Positions 12,989-23,605 of a DNA stretch of 64,000 bases are shown here, one piece after another. Positions within the stretch are counted from its first letter, which is position 1, and every line of letters starts with the position of its first letter. The translations under genes and the position numbers were made by a program. Source of the stretch: Litomosoides sigmodontis (lineage: Eukaryota; Nematoda; Chromadorea; Rhabditida; Onchocercidae); the NCBI GenBank assembly GCA_963070105.1, contig OY718803.1, forward strand, positions 2,207,507-2,271,506, read 5' to 3'. The notes beneath the pieces were generated by a model that was not told where the DNA came from, searched no databases, and was given only the letters and a program-made list of their open reading frames with translations.

Positions 12989-14546
12989 ATTATTTTCATA
13001 TTCTCTGCAATCTCCAAATTAACTTCACTGCATTTCAAATTATCTGTGTAAGTTCAATTGCAAGAATCAGATATAGCAAATTCTATCTAAAAATTTAATG
13101 TATATATTTCCAATTATTATTTTCCAAATTGTTTTAATATTGCGTTTTAATATTGTTTTGTATTTTGACTTATTCCTTATGCCGGGGATTTTTCTTTATT
13201 TCACCTGGCTAATTCTTGAACTTTAGGTCAGTTTCGTAATTTTAAGTTTTTGAAAATTACTAATTAATTTGATAACATGTAAGTGATTAAAGCGATTCAC
13301 AGAGCTTGATATCATCACTCGTCTAGCAATCCATTATCATTATTATTTTTATACAATCTAAAGAAAGATTTTTAGTGCCAGTCGTGAATGAAATTGGTAT
13401 TTGATCATATATTATTGTATCATAAAACATATTGTATCATAAAACTTCGGTATTATTCTACGAATTAATTAAATGCTTAAATGCTTATTAATTGAAAAGC
13501 TTTTGTTTATTATTTGTCGATGTTTATATTCAGCGTGCCGAAGTTTTTTATTTTCATCAAGCCAGTCATTTCAATTAAGCTATTATGTCTCATGCATTTG
13601 CATCTCTCCAAAATACGAATTCAATGGAGATTTGTTGAAAATTGCCGTCCTTCTACAGCTAAATTTGAGTACAACAGCTGTAGATTTCTGTAATTTCTTA
13701 ATGGTTTACACTGTAAAGCACCAAACATATTTGCATGATTTTAGCTACTGTTTGGGGATAGGAATTAAATCGTTCGTACTTTCGATGAATATCTTATGTA
13801 TTTCTTAATGTTTTAAGCTCATGTTTTAATATTTTCTCTTCTCTGGTTTTCCTTGTTGAATTTTGCTTAAACTTTTGTTTATGAATTATAACTCGCGATA
13901 AATCCTTGCTTTTCAAGTTATATGCAGTCACTAATCAAAAAAAAAACAAACAAACATCATGACATTCTTAAAGCAAAATTTTTTCTAACTTTTAATCATA
14001 TAAAATTTTGAAAGGTTTGCATGATAACGCACACGTATATGCAGAATAGAGATAATTCATTTTGGCTTTTGGCTTTTATTTTGACAAATCTCTAAAGTTA
14101 CCATCATCAACAAACTGTCAGTCATAATACGCTTCCCAAAAGTTTATTCATTATTTGAACCGTTTACTCTCAATGCAGTCGAATTTAGCAATTAAGCGTT
14201 GACGAGAATTCTCACAATCAGATGCAGTCATCGCCATCCATAGCAACGAGATTGTGATGAACACATGGCAACAATTCGCTTCTTTGTCATTTTCAGTTTC
14301 GGTTCTTTTTATAGCTCGAACGAAAATCCATAATTTCTATGATTTATAATATTTGATTGGATTTGCGTTGTAGGACAATTAATTTCGATAAAGTTTTTTA
14401 TTCTGAATAAACAATCGTTAAGCAATCATTCGATCGTCTTTAAATTGTGTATTGAGCAAAGGTTATGCCTCATACTGCGTAGGAAAACCTGTGTTGACAG
14501 TGAAGAAATTTTTGGAAGACTCAATCGAACGAAGTATGAAACAACA
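12989..14546. other. Intergenic between BRWD and BBIP1
   Basis: AT-rich 3' flank of BRWD and 5' flank of BBIP1. The 111-codon open frame at 13473-13808 has no recognisable domain and unconvincing composition. A short tandem duplication (TATTGTATCATAAAACA, two copies) lies at about 13413-13446. An acceptor-like TTGTAG ends at about 14373 and could be the 5' end of the BBIP1 exon. Confidence 0.5.
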
Positions 14547-15074
14547 ATGAACAGTGAATTGAAGGAAATACTAAACGCCAGAAATGGTCTTCTATTTTGC
14601 GAGGAAGAACTTAGTCCGGTTTTCTGCAAACCGAAACTTATTCCACTCAAATCTGTAACCCTCGAAAAGGTGGAAAAAATGCAACGTGAAGCAATGGAAA
14701 TAATGAAAAAGATGGAAGAAAGTAAGAATACGATACCAGTAAAGGTAAATTTCTCATTGCCAGAAATTAAACGGCTTTAGATTCATCCAGATATTATAAT
14801 GTGAGAAATGCCCAGACAAAACTTGAATGTGCTCAGTAATTTTAGAACCACACTGCATGCGAATCATTTCTATTCACCGTCAATTGTAATATCAATTGTT
14901 TTTTTGGATTTTCAGAATAATGAATTCAAAGTAACATAATATAAGAAACTTCACAAACCATAACACAAATTTCAGGAAAGTACTGAGAATAATCTGAATA
15001 AGTCGGAAAGAGACATTGCTGATATTTGGATTGCTGAAGGAAATCAGGAAACGGTGACAAAAACTACCTCCTAA
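14547..15074 (+). CDS. BBIP1: BBSome-interacting protein 1 (BBIP1/BBIP10) homolog
   Basis: Small subunit of the BBSome, the complex that sorts membrane cargo at cilia; in nematodes cilia occur only on sensory neurons. Two exons, 14547-14744 and 14976-15074, joined in phase 0, give 98 residues (human BBIP1 is about 92). The diagnostic core CKPKLIPLKSVTLEKVEKM is nearly the human CKPKLLPLKSLTLEKLEKM, preceded by a GLLFCEEEL segment matching GPLFVEDI. A charged helix follows, with a short acidic C-terminal extension. I chose the ATG at 14547 because the N-terminus then aligns with the human one; the same frame stays open upstream but has no ATG. Two tiny upstream ORFs precede it (see findings). 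It converges on MRPS6 with 34 bases between the stop codons. Confidence 0.9.
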
Positions 15075-15108
15075 ACCTATGACATGTTCATCATTCATCG
15101 CATTTCGA

Positions 15109-16051
15109 CTACTCATATTTTTGAGGTTTTAATCTACCGGCAATCTCCGGCTCTGGTATCGGATAGGACTTCGGAATAGCCTTCCACTCCTTCTCTGTTC
15201 GCTTGTAGATCATCTGTCGTGTATAATGTCCTAGTTTTTGGTTGTCTCGCAAAGCTTTTACCGATTCTCTGAAAAAAGTAACGTAGACTTAAAGTAATAG
15301 AATATATTTTTTTCCTGCTCTTACATGATTCACAGACTGTTCTATCACTTGCCCACTTACGTGCACAAATTGACAGAGCACCATATGACATCACCGAGAC
15401 TGTTTATTGATACTCCTCCTCAGTGATATTCACTTAGCCAGTCAAATATACTAAATGTGAATGCTTAGTTACAAAAGTGGAAAACTGAAAAAACACTCAA
15501 ATTTAATTGAATAAGAAGTCAAATTACATTACCTTTCTGCTGGAGGCTTTAACAGTTCTTCTAAATTACAGTGAATCGGTTTTTGAGGTTTTTCGTGCAT
15601 GTAGATCACGTGAATTAAGTCAAGATCATTACGTAATATTGTATTTGTCGCATCACGCACATCACGTGGCATGAATGCTTTAATTAGAAAATAGCTGAAA
15701 CATGAGGTAAAATTAAAAACTTTTTGGCCGGACACAATTACCTTCAGTTCACTTATTAATACAGTGAAATCGATAAAATTACTTTGACGTGTATATATGT
15801 TCAGCTGTTTGCTTTCTCACACGTCTAAACGGCAAATCACGATGTCCAAGACTCTCCAATTTTTCGATAATAGCACCATTGTCAAGCAAAACTTTTGCAG
15901 CACGACGTATTGCGGTAAATAATTCTGGCTGTAAAATATGAAATTGATTTTAAAATCATATGAATAAGAAATTTTCAGGAAAAAAAAGGAAAAAAGAAGC
16001 GCTAACCTTAGCCAAAGAACGAGTAATCAAAGTAATTTCGTATGACGGCAT
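15109..16051 (-). CDS. MRPS6: Mitochondrial small ribosomal subunit protein bS6m
   Basis: Component of the mitochondrial 28S ribosomal subunit, homolog of bacterial S6. Exons in gene order: 16007-16051, 15783-15928, 15533-15694, 15109-15268, with all phases consistent, giving 170 residues (human about 125). It starts MPSYEITLITRSLAK, against MPRYELALILKAM in human. It continues with a GAIIEKLESLGHRDLPFR segment (human GAIVRDLENLGERALPYR) and YFLIKAFMPRD (human YFLVDFYAP). The C-terminal extension ends PIPEPEIAGRLKPQKYE. No mitochondrial presequence is needed or seen, as in other S6m proteins. Confidence is high from the collinear match over the whole S6 fold. Confidence 0.93.
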
Positions 16052-17355
16052 TTCCAAGTTATTACAAATTCACTGATACAAACAATGAAACTTTAAATAG
16101 TAATTATGTGCCGTGCTTCTTCTTTTTGTATAATCCTGAACAGAAGCGAATGACTTCAAGAATTTGTCGCATTCGAAAAACATTTGAGCTCATTTGAACC
16201 ACGAAATTTCATAACATTACAACACATATCAGTTAACACTTGTGTCAGCGAGTAAAATCCCTTTATAAATTGGCGTATGTTGCGTAATTTGCGTCAACAG
16301 TTGAGGTGTATGCTCCCACGTAGACTGATCAGATTGGTGTTATAAAAAACACATTCGCAGTCAGCAATACGAGAACTAGAACGCTCTAGGCAGATAAAAT
16401 TTTACGGAAAATTTTCGACAATTACTAGCAGCTGTGTACTTTAAGCCCAAGATATCAAGTGTTCTATTCATGCAACTTTCGAAATAATCTTATATAATCT
16501 AACAAGCGACTTTCGCGTAAAATATAATATCTATGATCCTCGAAGCTAGCTTTATGCAGCTCAAGGCTCAAGAAACATTAAGTTCTTAAAATGTAGTTCT
16601 TAAAACAAATGTTATGCAATTTTAACCATAAAATTAGTACAATATACACCTTCACAATAAACACATAATCCGTTGAAATGAGTATGCGGTAAATGTTGCA
16701 CGAATTGACAATTATTTTAAAACGAAATTTACTTTTAATGTTTTATTCTTTCGCAATTATAAAAAAATACGAATCTGATAAAGCTTAGTGGAAATAAAGG
16801 AAGAGAAATTATGACACCGAAAGACAAGCGAACAATAAAAAAATTTTCCGCGTAAAAAATGCCCATCTCATTTCTTAATATAAAATGAAATAAACAAATT
16901 CAGACAGTGGTGTGCATCAAAAATCGTAGATGTAAAAAGTTTTCGAGGTGAAAATAAAATTCTCAAAACTCAAAACTCAAGTATATCACGACTTCTGCAT
17001 GAAAAAGATGCTCATTTATGATTAAAGTAGAATCTGCACAGGGTAAAGATGGGCAACATCTAGGCGAATGGATAAGTTTACGCTGATTACGAAAATGCCA
17101 TCATATGGATTGCTGCAAACTGTTTACATTTCAAGCGTAAACCATATGTTCGATGTGACAATTTCATTTTGTAATAAGACAAGCAAATTAATCCCCTTAG
17201 TTATGTAAGACGTGGCACTCGTTCGAATTTACAAAAAAATGCGAAGTTATTAAATTCTGTAAAAATATATAATGATTCGTGTAAAGTATTTCACAACTGC
17301 ATCGCACAATGAAGCATAAGAATGGATTCACACCAAATCAATAAATGCTAGTGAG
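16052..17355. other. Intergenic between MRPS6 and the EGF/PPxY gene
   Basis: About 1.3 kb, AT-rich, without a supported open frame. It would hold the MRPS6 promoter (read leftwards) and the 3' untranslated region of the EGF/PPxY gene. Confidence 0.5.
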
Positions 17356-19956
17356 CTAGCTGTTTCGAGAAACATTCGAAGATCGAGGACGTGATAGTAG
17401 TGGGTGCGAACAAGACGTATAATGAGGCGGGAGAACTGTTGTATCATTCATAGTTCTCACAACAGGCCGCTGCAATGCTGAAAATCTCGCAACTGCCTGA
17501 AATGGACTTTTCATAAGCTGTACGACTGAGATCAAATGAATGAATGCTACATTTTCAAAAAGGAAAACCAAAAGGGATAATCTATTATTTAAAATGGCGC
17601 TTTACTGAAGTTCAGGCTTCCGTGATTCTTACACTAGAAATTTCAAAATTCTTTGACAAAAAAATGAAAATAATCTAAAGCGCAATGTGCAGTTTCCAAC
17701 TGTAAGTACTGCAACATACTTCTTCATAAGAGGGTGGAGGATCAAACGCCTTTGAGGAACTTGCATTAGTTGATAAAGCAGGATTAAAAACCGGCATTGC
17801 ATCAAGTTGAATTATATACGAAGGCATAAGATAGCCATGAGGTCTTAGCACTAGAGATTCACCATTATTATCATTTAATAAATTCTCCTGAAACATGTTA
17901 CATCACAATAACTGATGGCAGTAAAGTACATTTTTGTGAATAATACTTCGATAACTGGCTTCAATACAACAGAACAAACGGGAGAGAGCTGCTAATTCTT
18001 GAGAGAACATTACATAGATTATTATCAATTCTCAACGAATTTGAGTGCTCATTAAATGGAACAAATGTTCCTCTTATATAAATAACCAAATTACCTGCAT
18101 TCGTAGATAAACTTCATTGCATGTTCTGTTGCCGCCTCTTCTCATCTCTGTCCTACGATGCCGATGAGCTCTCTCCTCATCACATACTCCATTTAACGCT
18201 GCTCTGTGACGCCCTGCACAAACAAAGCTCAGAATAGCTAGTTTATTGTGAATTTTGCAGTCTACTTCATGATACCATAAAGAATTTCTAGCAAATTGCA
18301 AAATGGAAATCTTGAACTGCACCAAACACTCTATTCCATAAACACTACATTTCATGACTACTAAAACAGAAAATGTACTTCGTGAATGCACAGACTTCCT
18401 TGGAAACAAATCCAAACGACAAACAACGCAACAAATAATCATAATCACCAGGCACAGTAAAGGTAAACCAAGAACAACACCCCATGATGCAGCATATTCC
18501 TGAAACGAATAGTACAAATATAAAATCCAGTTCAGCAACTGGAAATATTTACAGCCTCCTTATTAAGCAAAAACCCACTTAGCGCTTGCCTCTTTAGAAA
18601 GTTAGCAGGAAAAGATAAACCTTGAAAACACATTTTTTTAAGGTTAATTACTTGTTTTGGGGAAGAAAACCCAACAAAAACTACCTGACAGAATTGTCCA
18701 GTATACCACGAGTCCAAGCATTTACAGTGTCCGTTATCCATCGGACGACCACCATTTAAACATCTAACATGTTCGCAGTGCTGACCATGTATGTACTCTG
18801 GATGTGGACATCTGAAAATTCACAATTTAACACTCTTCCTAAATAATGGGCACCTTCTTACCTGTAGTGCGATTATTTTCATCTTTCATCAATATTTTCC
18901 TTTTAAAAACTGAATGCAAACCTGCACGTATACTGCACGGGAATAATCTTGGGTATTTGTACTAAAGTACCATTATTGACACAAATTAATTCTTCACACA
19001 ATTCACCCCGATAGAATTTTGGACAAATACATTCTCCTGAAAATGAATCGGTCGAAAAAATTGCTTGAAAGTACAAACTTTGGTAGTGTAAAAAATGAAC
19101 ATTTCATCAGTGTAAAAAATGAACATTTTATAAATCTGCTCGGCAAATTTCATTGATTCGAACTTAATACATGACCTAAAAATCACATACAAGCCCATAG
19201 CTGAAGAACACTGTCCTACAGACCACAAATTTCCGAAAAATTGCAGAAATAATCACTAGGATGCACTTTTTTCATGAATTTTCTGTTATAGAAACTTTTT
19301 CTTATAATGATTAAGATTGCGCAAAGCTCACCCCTTAGCGTCTTCATACCACCATTGAAGCAATCCGGTGTTAAACCAAGCATTTTCTTCAAAGAATCCA
19401 ATGAATGCATCACTATTTCGCGAAAATAAAGACCATCGCTTTTAGTGGTTAAGTTTTCCGAATGATTAACTTTTGGACTATTTGTTGGTACGTTTGGTTT
19501 AGAAGGCACAGAAAAATTTCTATGAGGAATCATCATGACTGCCGTTCGTAATGTTGTAGGCTGAAAAAAAAAGCAATTATTTTTAAACCTTCATGTAAAA
19601 TTTTTGCCTCAAGAATACCAATACCTCATATTTGTCGTCTTTCGCCACATCGTACTTCGCTTCTTTCGCCATCATTGTAGTGATTCTGTGGTCATAAGCT
19701 AAATTCCATAATTTCACTGTGAAATCCTACAAAACACTTAACACTTGTACCATAAGAAAAGGCAAATAAAAGTTAAAAATGAAGTGGAGAGAAACGTCGG
19801 TAAGCTAGCGATTTAATATGAAAATAAGCAATAACTTCAAACAATGAATTTTAATTTGCTACATCATGACCTAAATATAGTATTTAATTAACATGTAATT
19901 ATGCAAAATAAAAGGAACGGTAGTGTCTTTACCTTAGTAGGACAGTCGCCGATCCC
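17356..19956 (-). CDS. EGF-repeat type I membrane protein with PPxY tail (5' partial)
   Basis: I do not recognise an ortholog. Exons in gene order: 19933-19956 (24 nt), 19625-19726, 19332-19560, 18922-19036, 18685-18811, 18379-18499, 18095-18213, 17720-17887, 17356-17496; frames join throughout, giving 381 residues without an N-terminus. An extracellular Ser/Thr/Asn-rich stretch leads to three EGF-like units (CFNGG...CICPKFYRGELC; CVNNGT...CRC...GQHC; CLNGG...CKCLDSWYTGQFC). Each shows only four cysteines. One transmembrane helix follows (ASWGVVLGLPLLCLVIMIIC), then an Arg-rich juxtamembrane region and a cytoplasmic tail with PPPSYEE and LPPHY. PPxY motifs bind WW domains such as those of NEDD4-type ligases. 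The signal-peptide exon was not found; it may lie in 20-23 kb. Role as a surface receptor or trafficking adaptor is inference. Confidence 0.8.
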
Positions 19957-20079
19957 CTAACACAAATAATAATTCACACTAAATGTTACATCAATTCATA
20001 CTTCAACACTACTAGAATAATAATTTTATGACAAGCCGTTAATTACTCAGTGCTTCATTCCCGTATATGTGTGCACAAC

Positions 20080-20086
<7 letters not shown>

Positions 20087-20134
<48 letters not shown>
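20087..20134. repeat. (GT)n microsatellite
   Basis: About 24 uninterrupted GT units, followed by a further partly interrupted GT-rich stretch. Confidence 0.98.
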
Positions 20135-20135
<1 letters not shown>

Positions 20136-21229
20136 TGTGTGTTTGTATGTTGGGATCTGTATGCAAATTTATTTGTGAGAAGTAATATTCAAGCAGTGAA
20201 TAAATAATGGACTAGGTTAAAATACTTCTTCCTAGGTATGATATAGGCTAGGCTAGTTATACAATATGAGAATGTTTAGAAATGAGATAGGATGAAAATT
20301 AATGAAATAAAATATGAAATATTTTTATTTTACAAATAATCGAAAATATCTTCTTAAATTAAATAGCTAACAAATATTAGAATAATATTGTCAGTAATTT
20401 ACTGATAGTTTATATGATTTTAAATTAATAATTTAAAATCAGATTAATAATTTTTCATTAAACACTTCGTTAAATTTATTTTATTTGAAATTTTGCTTAT
20501 TACAAATTCATTGTGATATTGCTGTAATATCATCGACAGTATATATGATAAATTAACATTGCAGTTGATGACATCGTTACAGCCAGCTAATTTTATTCAA
20601 TTCAGAATTCAGTTTTACTATTACAACCAGAATATGTTAGTGTAGTCGGTTGAAATATCCATTGATAACGATGCTATAAAAAATGTGAGAAATAATTTGC
20701 ATTACAACGATAAATGTTGTAGCTTACAGAGAAGGATGGTACTGTAGTCTGAGAAGGATGTATGAGCAATTCATGGTATACTGTATGTATTTCATTCCTT
20801 GTATATTCAATTATATTTGTTACATTTTACAAAAATCAAATTTGCAAATATATTGATTCGTACTGTTGTATCATGGAGGGGAAAGAGTAAATTAATTGAT
20901 ATTGTTAATTTAAGAAATAAAATGATTTAACACATTAGGACGACAAGCACTACCAACGATCAAAACAGCGAACAAAAAAAGAATAGTTTCAATAAATGAA
21001 TAAATAATGTTTATTCCTATTATTAATATTTAGATTAAATAGTAGTAATATTATAATTAAAATAGCAATTTGATAATTTATTCTCTAAAAAATGGATGAA
21101 TCGATTTATTTCATTCCTTTTTTTTATGTTTTGTTTTCAGCCCTAATTTCTAGCAGAGAAAAGAGACTCTTAGATTAGTACGAAATTGAATGCAAAATCC
21201 TTGCATTTTAAGTTTCCACTTATCAATTC

Positions 21230-21258
21230 TTTCTCTCTCTCTCTCTCTCCTCTCTCTT
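21230..21258. repeat. (CT)n tract
   Basis: CT dinucleotide run with one interruption. Confidence 0.9.
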
Positions 21259-21819
21259 TGCCCATCTCTTTCTAATTGAAATATTATATTTGTTCGTTAA
21301 CAGAGAGTATATCACCTTAGCTGTTCGTTAACAGCTAAAGTAATAATTTATCTTTCCTATTTTTTAATTTTCCCAAATTTTCAAATAACAAAAGTATTCA
21401 CTACGAAATGCTAGGATTAAACGCGGTGTAGATATGGTTATCAGTAATGCCTGTAGTAGTGATACTGATATCATCTCATTCATCATTTCATTCCATAATG
21501 ATATGTTGTGAAGGTAAAAGGCAGAAGAGTGTTACACAATACCATTGGTAAATCCTAAATTGTAATTTTAATTTGAATATATTGAAATCAACGAAAGAGC
21601 TGACAGCTTGAAAACTGATTTTTCTTGTTAAAAATTAAAAAGCATGAATAAGGAAGTAATTTAGGAAATGAGAGGAGAGTGGGAAATGAGTGCGACTCGA
21701 GACGCATCATTTGAATTGAGCTATATAAATTTGCATTGGAATTTTATCTCTAACATTCATCTGGTATGAATGCTATGCTATTTGATGGAACGGAACTGTA
21801 GTACAATGATTGTTATTAG

Positions 21820-21822
<3 letters not shown>

Positions 21823-21869
<47 letters not shown>
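21823..21869. repeat. (AC)n microsatellite
   Basis: About 23 AC units, complementary in sequence to the GT tract 1.7 kb to the left. The Val/Cys run of the minus-strand open frame across it is an artefact of the repeat. Confidence 0.98.
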
Positions 21870-21875
<6 letters not shown>

Positions 21876-23244
21876 GAGCTTCCACACTCATTCCTATCAA
21901 AAACCATGCACTGCTCATTTGGAAATATTATGTGTGAGCAGAGGCAAAAAACACTTTTATCTCTCTCATCTAATTCGTTTTGAAGAAATGCAAAAAAAAA
22001 GAGATGCTTGATTGGCTTACTCTGAAGAGAGGAAGGAATCCTACCATCATTACCACACCACAACCACCTGATTCCATTTCATTTATCCATTTCAGGTTTT
22101 CTTTTTCTAAAATTGACTGACATTGCAACATCATCTTCTAGTTGCACTTTTCATAGTGCTTGAAAATTCAAACAAAACAACTCATTCGGTTCAGTGCAAA
22201 AGACCTCGGCAGGATCTATGAAAATTGTCCATCACTAACCACACTCAGTAGCAGAACTGACTTTGTATTATCATCATAGGTCTTCCACCTGTTATTTGAA
22301 CTTTTGACGTGATTTCCATCAACTTCATCACTAGCCACTACGTCATGCGCTCAACCTACTGACATAACATATTCGATATATTTTCATTATCACTTTACTT
22401 TATAACCTTTCTACGCCATTTCATTGTTGTATGAATGAATGAAAGCAAATGGACTCAAATTAAGGCCTCACGGAAAGTGAAAGTAAATTTCTACTAAACT
22501 TGCACTTTCTTCTTTTGAAGTAGTTAAATATTGAAAAGTTTCACAAAAATTTAATATCCAATCGTCATGTTCAGTGGAGCATTGCAGTAATTCACGAAAA
22601 AAAAAGCAACAGAAGTGATATACCAATTTGGAAGAATTATGGCTGTAGAAAATTCTACTAGCAGAATATCACTAAACACCAATTATTGGCGCTGTATTAT
22701 TAAGAAAACAGTGGAAAACGGAATGAATGAATTTAAATGTTCAAATTAAGAACTAATCCAATGAAAAATATGAAATGCTAAAACAGCTTAATTTCCTTTC
22801 CAGTTATTCATTCTTGTATCTTATCTTTTAATTTTTTTTTCCTCCCTTCAAACAAGAAGAAAAAATTTCGCAACCCTAAAATGTTATATCATACAGTGGT
22901 GAATTCAAAAGTATTATACATCAACGATTTGATCAATACTGTGCTTTGAAACTAAATATCAACCAAACTTTCATTACTCCTACCAAAATTTTACCAAATT
23001 CTAAATCAGCTCTAAATCAGCTCTGAGTACAGCTAATCATTTAACATTAACTGTTTTCGTTATTGTTAAAGTTACTTAGTAACTCAATTATCGTTCAAGA
23101 ATATTTGGAAAAGCTACCTTCTAAAAACTAGCCATAGCCAACCTTCCAAGAAGCTATGAAAAGAAAAGCTTTGCCCTTGTTAAATGTCGAGTTCAAAAGG
23201 AAATATGTCTCAGCAGTATAAACAAAATTTTAAGACCAGTGAAA

Positions 23245-23571
23245 ATGCCAAAAGTAAGATTGGTTGGAAAGCATTATCAGGATCGCTCGACATATGCATT
23301 ATTGGAAGCAAAGTTGTACATGGAGAAAGACTGCACTACGAATAACCCATTTAATGAACCAAACAGTAGCAATAAAGTGATGAACAGGAGGCAAATAAAA
23401 CCGTTTTTGCTTATTCAATTAAAACACATTACGAATTATCGATTACCTGATAGAAGGAGAGAAAAAGTGATAAAATTTTTTTCCGATAATATCTCAAAAT
23501 CCAATTTGATTTCAAAATTACAACAAAAAATGACAAGGCAAGTTGAAAATATCCAAAGCGCAGGAATGTAA
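23245..23571 (+). CDS. Possible small basic protein, unknown
   Basis: Single open frame of 108 residues from an ATG, very rich in Lys, Arg, Asn and Gln, starting MPKVRLVGKHYQDRST and ending VENIQSAGM. No signal peptide, membrane segment or known motif. A TTTTAAG acceptor-like site lies about ten bases before the ATG. The frame ends 34 bases before the MROH1 stop on the other strand, which would make a tight convergent pair. A strong donor (GTAAGA at about 23252) overlaps the first codons in another frame, so part of this could instead be an exon edge. It could also be a chance open frame. Confidence 0.3.
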   Translation: MPKVRLVGKHYQDRSTYALLEAKLYMEKDCTTNNPFNEPNSSNKVMNRRQIKPFLLIQLKHITNYRLPDRRREKVIKFFSDNISKSNLISKLQQKMTRQVENIQSAGM

Positions 23572-23605
23572 ACAACATATGTACAAAATCGACAGTTGTA
23601 CATGA

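Larger units (their letters stand above)
19957..23244. other. Long AT-rich stretch, probable 5' region of the EGF/PPxY gene
   Basis: No gene supported. The missing first exon(s) of the minus-strand EGF/PPxY gene probably lie here, because its first visible exon (19933-19956) is preceded by a good acceptor and lacks a start codon. I searched for a signal-peptide exon with a phase-0 donor and found none convincing. The stretch also contains a GT and a CA microsatellite and a CT-rich tract. Confidence 0.45.

Noticed and set aside
13473..13808. 111-codon open frame after BRWD
   Set aside because: Leu/Cys/Phe/Ser-rich composition without a signal-peptide pattern or known motif; most likely chance in AT-rich 3' flank.
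21773..22063. Minus-strand open frame with a Val-Cys run
   Set aside because: The run is the AC microsatellite read as GTGT; the flanks show no coding character.
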